Assembly (NCBI RefSeq): GCF_003312875.1
Contig: NZ_CP015163.1
Location: 3,534,001-3,598,000 of the forward strand
Length of the DNA: 64,000 nucleotides
Direction: 5' to 3'
Source of the DNA: Amycolatopsis albispora
GTDB lineage: Bacteria > Actinomycetota > Actinomycetes > Mycobacteriales > Pseudonocardiaceae
A model generated the notes under the pieces. The model searched no databases, was not told the origin of the DNA, and was given only the letters and a program-made list of their open reading frames with translations. Positions 62,207 to 64,000 of this stretch are shown here, in pieces. The position numbers and the translations under genes are program-made. How positions within the stretch are numbered: the stretch's first letter is position 1; each line of letters opens with the position of its first letter.

Positions 62207-63336
62207 TTCGCCGCCGCCTCCAGCACGATCCGGGCCAGCACCTCGTCGGCTTCGCGGTGCCCGAGACCCACCGCGGCCGCGCTCATCTCCGCCACCCTGG
62301 CCTTATCCGCCACCAGCGGCACCACAAGTTCGGCCACCTTGCCCGCGGTCAGGTCCGCGTCCTCGACCAGCAGCGCCGCGCCGGCGTCCACCGCGGGCTT
62401 GGCGTTGAGGCCCTGCTCGCCGTTGCCGTGCGGCAGCGGCACAAAAATCGCGGGCAGCCCCACCGCGGAAACCTCGGCCGCGGTCATCGCGCCGGACCGG
62501 CAGAGCACCGCGTCGGCGGCCGCGTAGGCCAGGTCCATCCGCTCCAGGTACGGCACCGGCACGTAGGCCGGCTTGTCCGGGAACTCCTGCACCACCAAGG
62601 TGTTCTTCGGGCCGTGCGCGTGCAGCACGCCGATGCCCGCGTCGGCGAAGTCCTTGGCCGCGCCGGAAATCGCGTTGTTGATCGAGGCTGCGCCCTGCGA
62701 ACCGCCGAACACCAGCAGCGTCGGCGCGTCCGGGTCGAGCCCGAAGTGCGCGCGTGCCTCGGCACGCAGCGCCGCGCGGTCCAGCGAGGTGATCGAGCGC
62801 CGCAGCGGGATGCCGACGACCTCGGCGTTGGGCAGCGGGGTGCCCGGCACCGCGACCGCGACGCGCGCGGCGAAGCGAGCACCGACCTTGTTCGCCAGCC
62901 CGGCGGTCTTGTTCGCCTCGTGCACCACGATCGGCACGCGGCCACGCGCGGCCAGGTACGCGGGCAGCGCGACGTAACCGCCGAAGCCGACCACCACGTC
63001 GGCACCCACCCGCTCCAGCACCTCGCGGGTCTTCTTCACCGAATCGCGCACCTTCAGCGGCAGCCGGAGCAGCTCCGGCGTCGGCTTGCGCGGCATCGGC
63101 ACCGGCGGGATCAGCTCCAGCGGATACCCCCGCTCCGGCACCAGCTTGGTCTCCAGTCCGCGTGCGGTGCCGAGCGCGACGATCTTCGCGTCCGGCCGCA
63201 GGCGCTTGACCGCGTCCGCGAGCGCGAGCGCCGGCTCGATGTGGCCTGCCGTGCCACCGCCCGCCACCACCACGGTCGGCGCCGCCTGGTCGACGGCCCT
63301 GCTGGCTCTGTCCGCTCCCACTGCCGGGTCTGTCAC
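62203..63336 (-). CDS. murG: UDP-N-acetylglucosamine--lipid I N-acetylglucosamine transferase
   Basis: 377 residues. GT28 N-terminal [16 protein letters not shown] (family form GGTGGHIYPAL) near residue 26, membrane-association patch, and C-terminal [14 protein letters not shown] near 208 and [25 protein letters not shown] near 280 for UDP-GlcNAc. Makes lipid II at the inner face of the membrane. The first 20 residues before VVVAGGGT are extra. Confidence 0.97.
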   Translation of the reverse strand: MTDPAVGADRASRAVDQAAPTVVVAGGGTAGHIEPALALADAVKRLRPDAKIVALGTARGLETKLVPERGYPLELIPPVPMPRKPTPELLRLPLKVRDSVKKTREVLERVGADVVVGFGGYVALPAYLAARGRVPIVVHEANKTAGLANKVGARFAARVAVAVPGTPLPNAEVVGIPLRRSITSLDRAALRAEARAHFGLDPDAPTLLVFGGSQGAASINNAISGAAKDFADAGIGVLHAHGPKNTLVVQEFPDKPAYVPVPYLERMDLAYAAADAVLCRSGAMTAAEVSAVGLPAIFVPLPHGNGEQGLNAKPAVDAGAALLVEDADLTAGKVAELVVPLVADKARVAEMSAAAVGLGHREADEVLARIVLEAAAK

Positions 63337-64000
63337 CGACGTCCTCTCCGTGTCGAACTTCCGCGTGCCGTAGTGGCCCTGGTCGCACCGCCGCCGCGCC
63401 GCTGGACGGCGGCGGGCCTGCCGTCGCCGCGGGCCGCGGGACGGCCGCGCTTGGTACCGCTGCCACGCGCACCGGCGGAGCCCCGGCGCTTGGTCGGCGG
63501 ACGGTACGGCTCGGGCGCCGGCAGGCGCAGCAGTCGCCCGAATTTACCCGGCCCCTGCGTGCGCAGTGCGGCCACCGCCTCCGGTTCGTGCCGGGCGCAG
63601 TTGGCCAGGATGCCGAGCAGCAGCATGGTCACCACCAGTGAGGTGCCGCCGTAGGAGATCAGCGGCAGGGTCACCCCGGTGACCGGCAGCAACCCGATCA
63701 CGTAGCCGATGTTGATCGCCGCCTGCGCGACCACCCACACCGTCAGCGTGCCGGCCACGATCCGGATCCACGGGTCCAGGTTACGCGTGGCGATCCGCAT
63801 GCCGACCACGGCGAGCAGGCCGAACAGCCCGATCACCACCACGCAGCCGACGAACCCGAGTTCCTCGCCGATCAGCGCGAAGATGAAGTCGTGCTGCACG
63901 TTCGGCAGGTAGCGCCACTTCGACTGCCCCTGCACCAGCCCCTTGCCGAAGAAGCCGCCCTCGGCGATGGCGTAGAGCGCCTGGTTGGCCTGCAGCCCCT
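63333..64000 (-). CDS. ftsW: lipid II polymerase/flippase-type division protein FtsW, C-terminal part
   Basis: The 3' 222 codons are inside the window; the start is beyond 64000. The SEDS motif region [49 protein letters not shown] is followed by four membrane segments with [17 protein letters not shown], and a 90-residue basic tail ([18 protein letters not shown]). SEDS glycosyltransferase of septal peptidoglycan. Overlaps murG by 4 bp. Confidence 0.96.
   Translation of the reverse strand, partial: GLQANQALYAIAEGGFFGKGLVQGQSKWRYLPNVQHDFIFALIGEELGFVGCVVVIGLFGLLAVVGMRIATRNLDPWIRIVAGTLTVWVVAQAAINIGYVIGLLPVTGVTLPLISYGGTSLVVTMLLLGILANCARHEPEAVAALRTQGPGKFGRLLRLPAPEPYRPPTKRRGSAGARGSGTKRGRPAARGDGRPAAVQRRGGGATRATTARGSSTRRGRR

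Overview
The window is high-GC DNA (roughly 70 percent) from an actinobacterium of the order Pseudonocardiales, most probably Amycolatopsis or a close relative. The evidence is: a mycobacterium-like block of RNase AS, acyltransferase, ArsA-like ATPase, SRPBCC protein and FadD15-type ligase; a division cluster ftsW-murG-murC-ftsQ ... ftsZ-pgeF-yggS-sepF-yggT-divIVA; a phosphofructokinase carrying the pyrophosphate-type residues known from Amycolatopsis methanolica; XRE-DUF397 pairs; DasR-like operators; and many GTG or leaderless starts.

Layout. 1-3.5 kb: a truncated LuxR-type ATPase regulator, a small ORF, an XRE/DUF397 operon and a small Cys-containing protein. 3.7-14.7 kb: central metabolism (acyl-CoA thioesterase, pyruvate kinase, GH18 chitinase, an unusual HAL/PAL-like protein, 6-phosphofructokinase, and DAHP synthase behind an aromatic leader peptide), then RNase AS and an acyltransferase. 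14.9-17.4 kb: hydrolase, membrane protein and GCS2-type ligase. 17.7-22.8 kb: a leftward run of Nudix-NYN fusion, ROK glucokinase, ArsA-like ATPase, SRPBCC proteins and metallophosphoesterase, divergent from fadD15. 24.7-27.3 kb: a TetR-controlled DrrAB-type ABC exporter with twin operators. 27.4-41 kb: tandem DUF885 peptidases, an AsnC-HTH protein, an ECF sigma factor with SnoaL tail, RluA/lspA, a PLP decarboxylase, a SAM-IV-controlled cysteine-desulfurase-like enzyme, an M23 peptidase and a K+/H+-type antiporter. 41.5-46.8 kb: ileS behind a T-box leader, and a FUSC-type membrane protein.

47-64 kb is the division and cell-wall cluster, transcribed leftward. It is interrupted between ftsZ and ftsQ by about 7 kb. 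That insert carries a SigK/RskA module (amine oxidase, DUF1365, sigK, rskA; divergent CFA-type methyltransferase and DUF1295) plus DinB and DUF6928 genes. The gene set is that of the M. tuberculosis Rv0444c-Rv0449c locus. Two back-to-back SigK-type promoters, each with a 16-nt spacer and each ending 6 nt before a start codon, sit between the two arms.

Non-coding signals stand out. Six copies of a palindrome with the invariant core GAATGTGGCTTTC lie only in convergent gene junctions. A 160-bp MITE-like inverted repeat, a degenerate GC-rich repeat array (46.85-47.23 kb), SAM-IV and T-box leaders, a Tyr-Phe-Trp-Phe leader peptide, DasR-like sites before both the chitinase and phosphofructokinase genes, and an over-represented palindromic word (GTCCACWGTGGAC) inside coding regions are also present. 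No rRNA, tRNA, CRISPR array or complete insertion sequence was seen.
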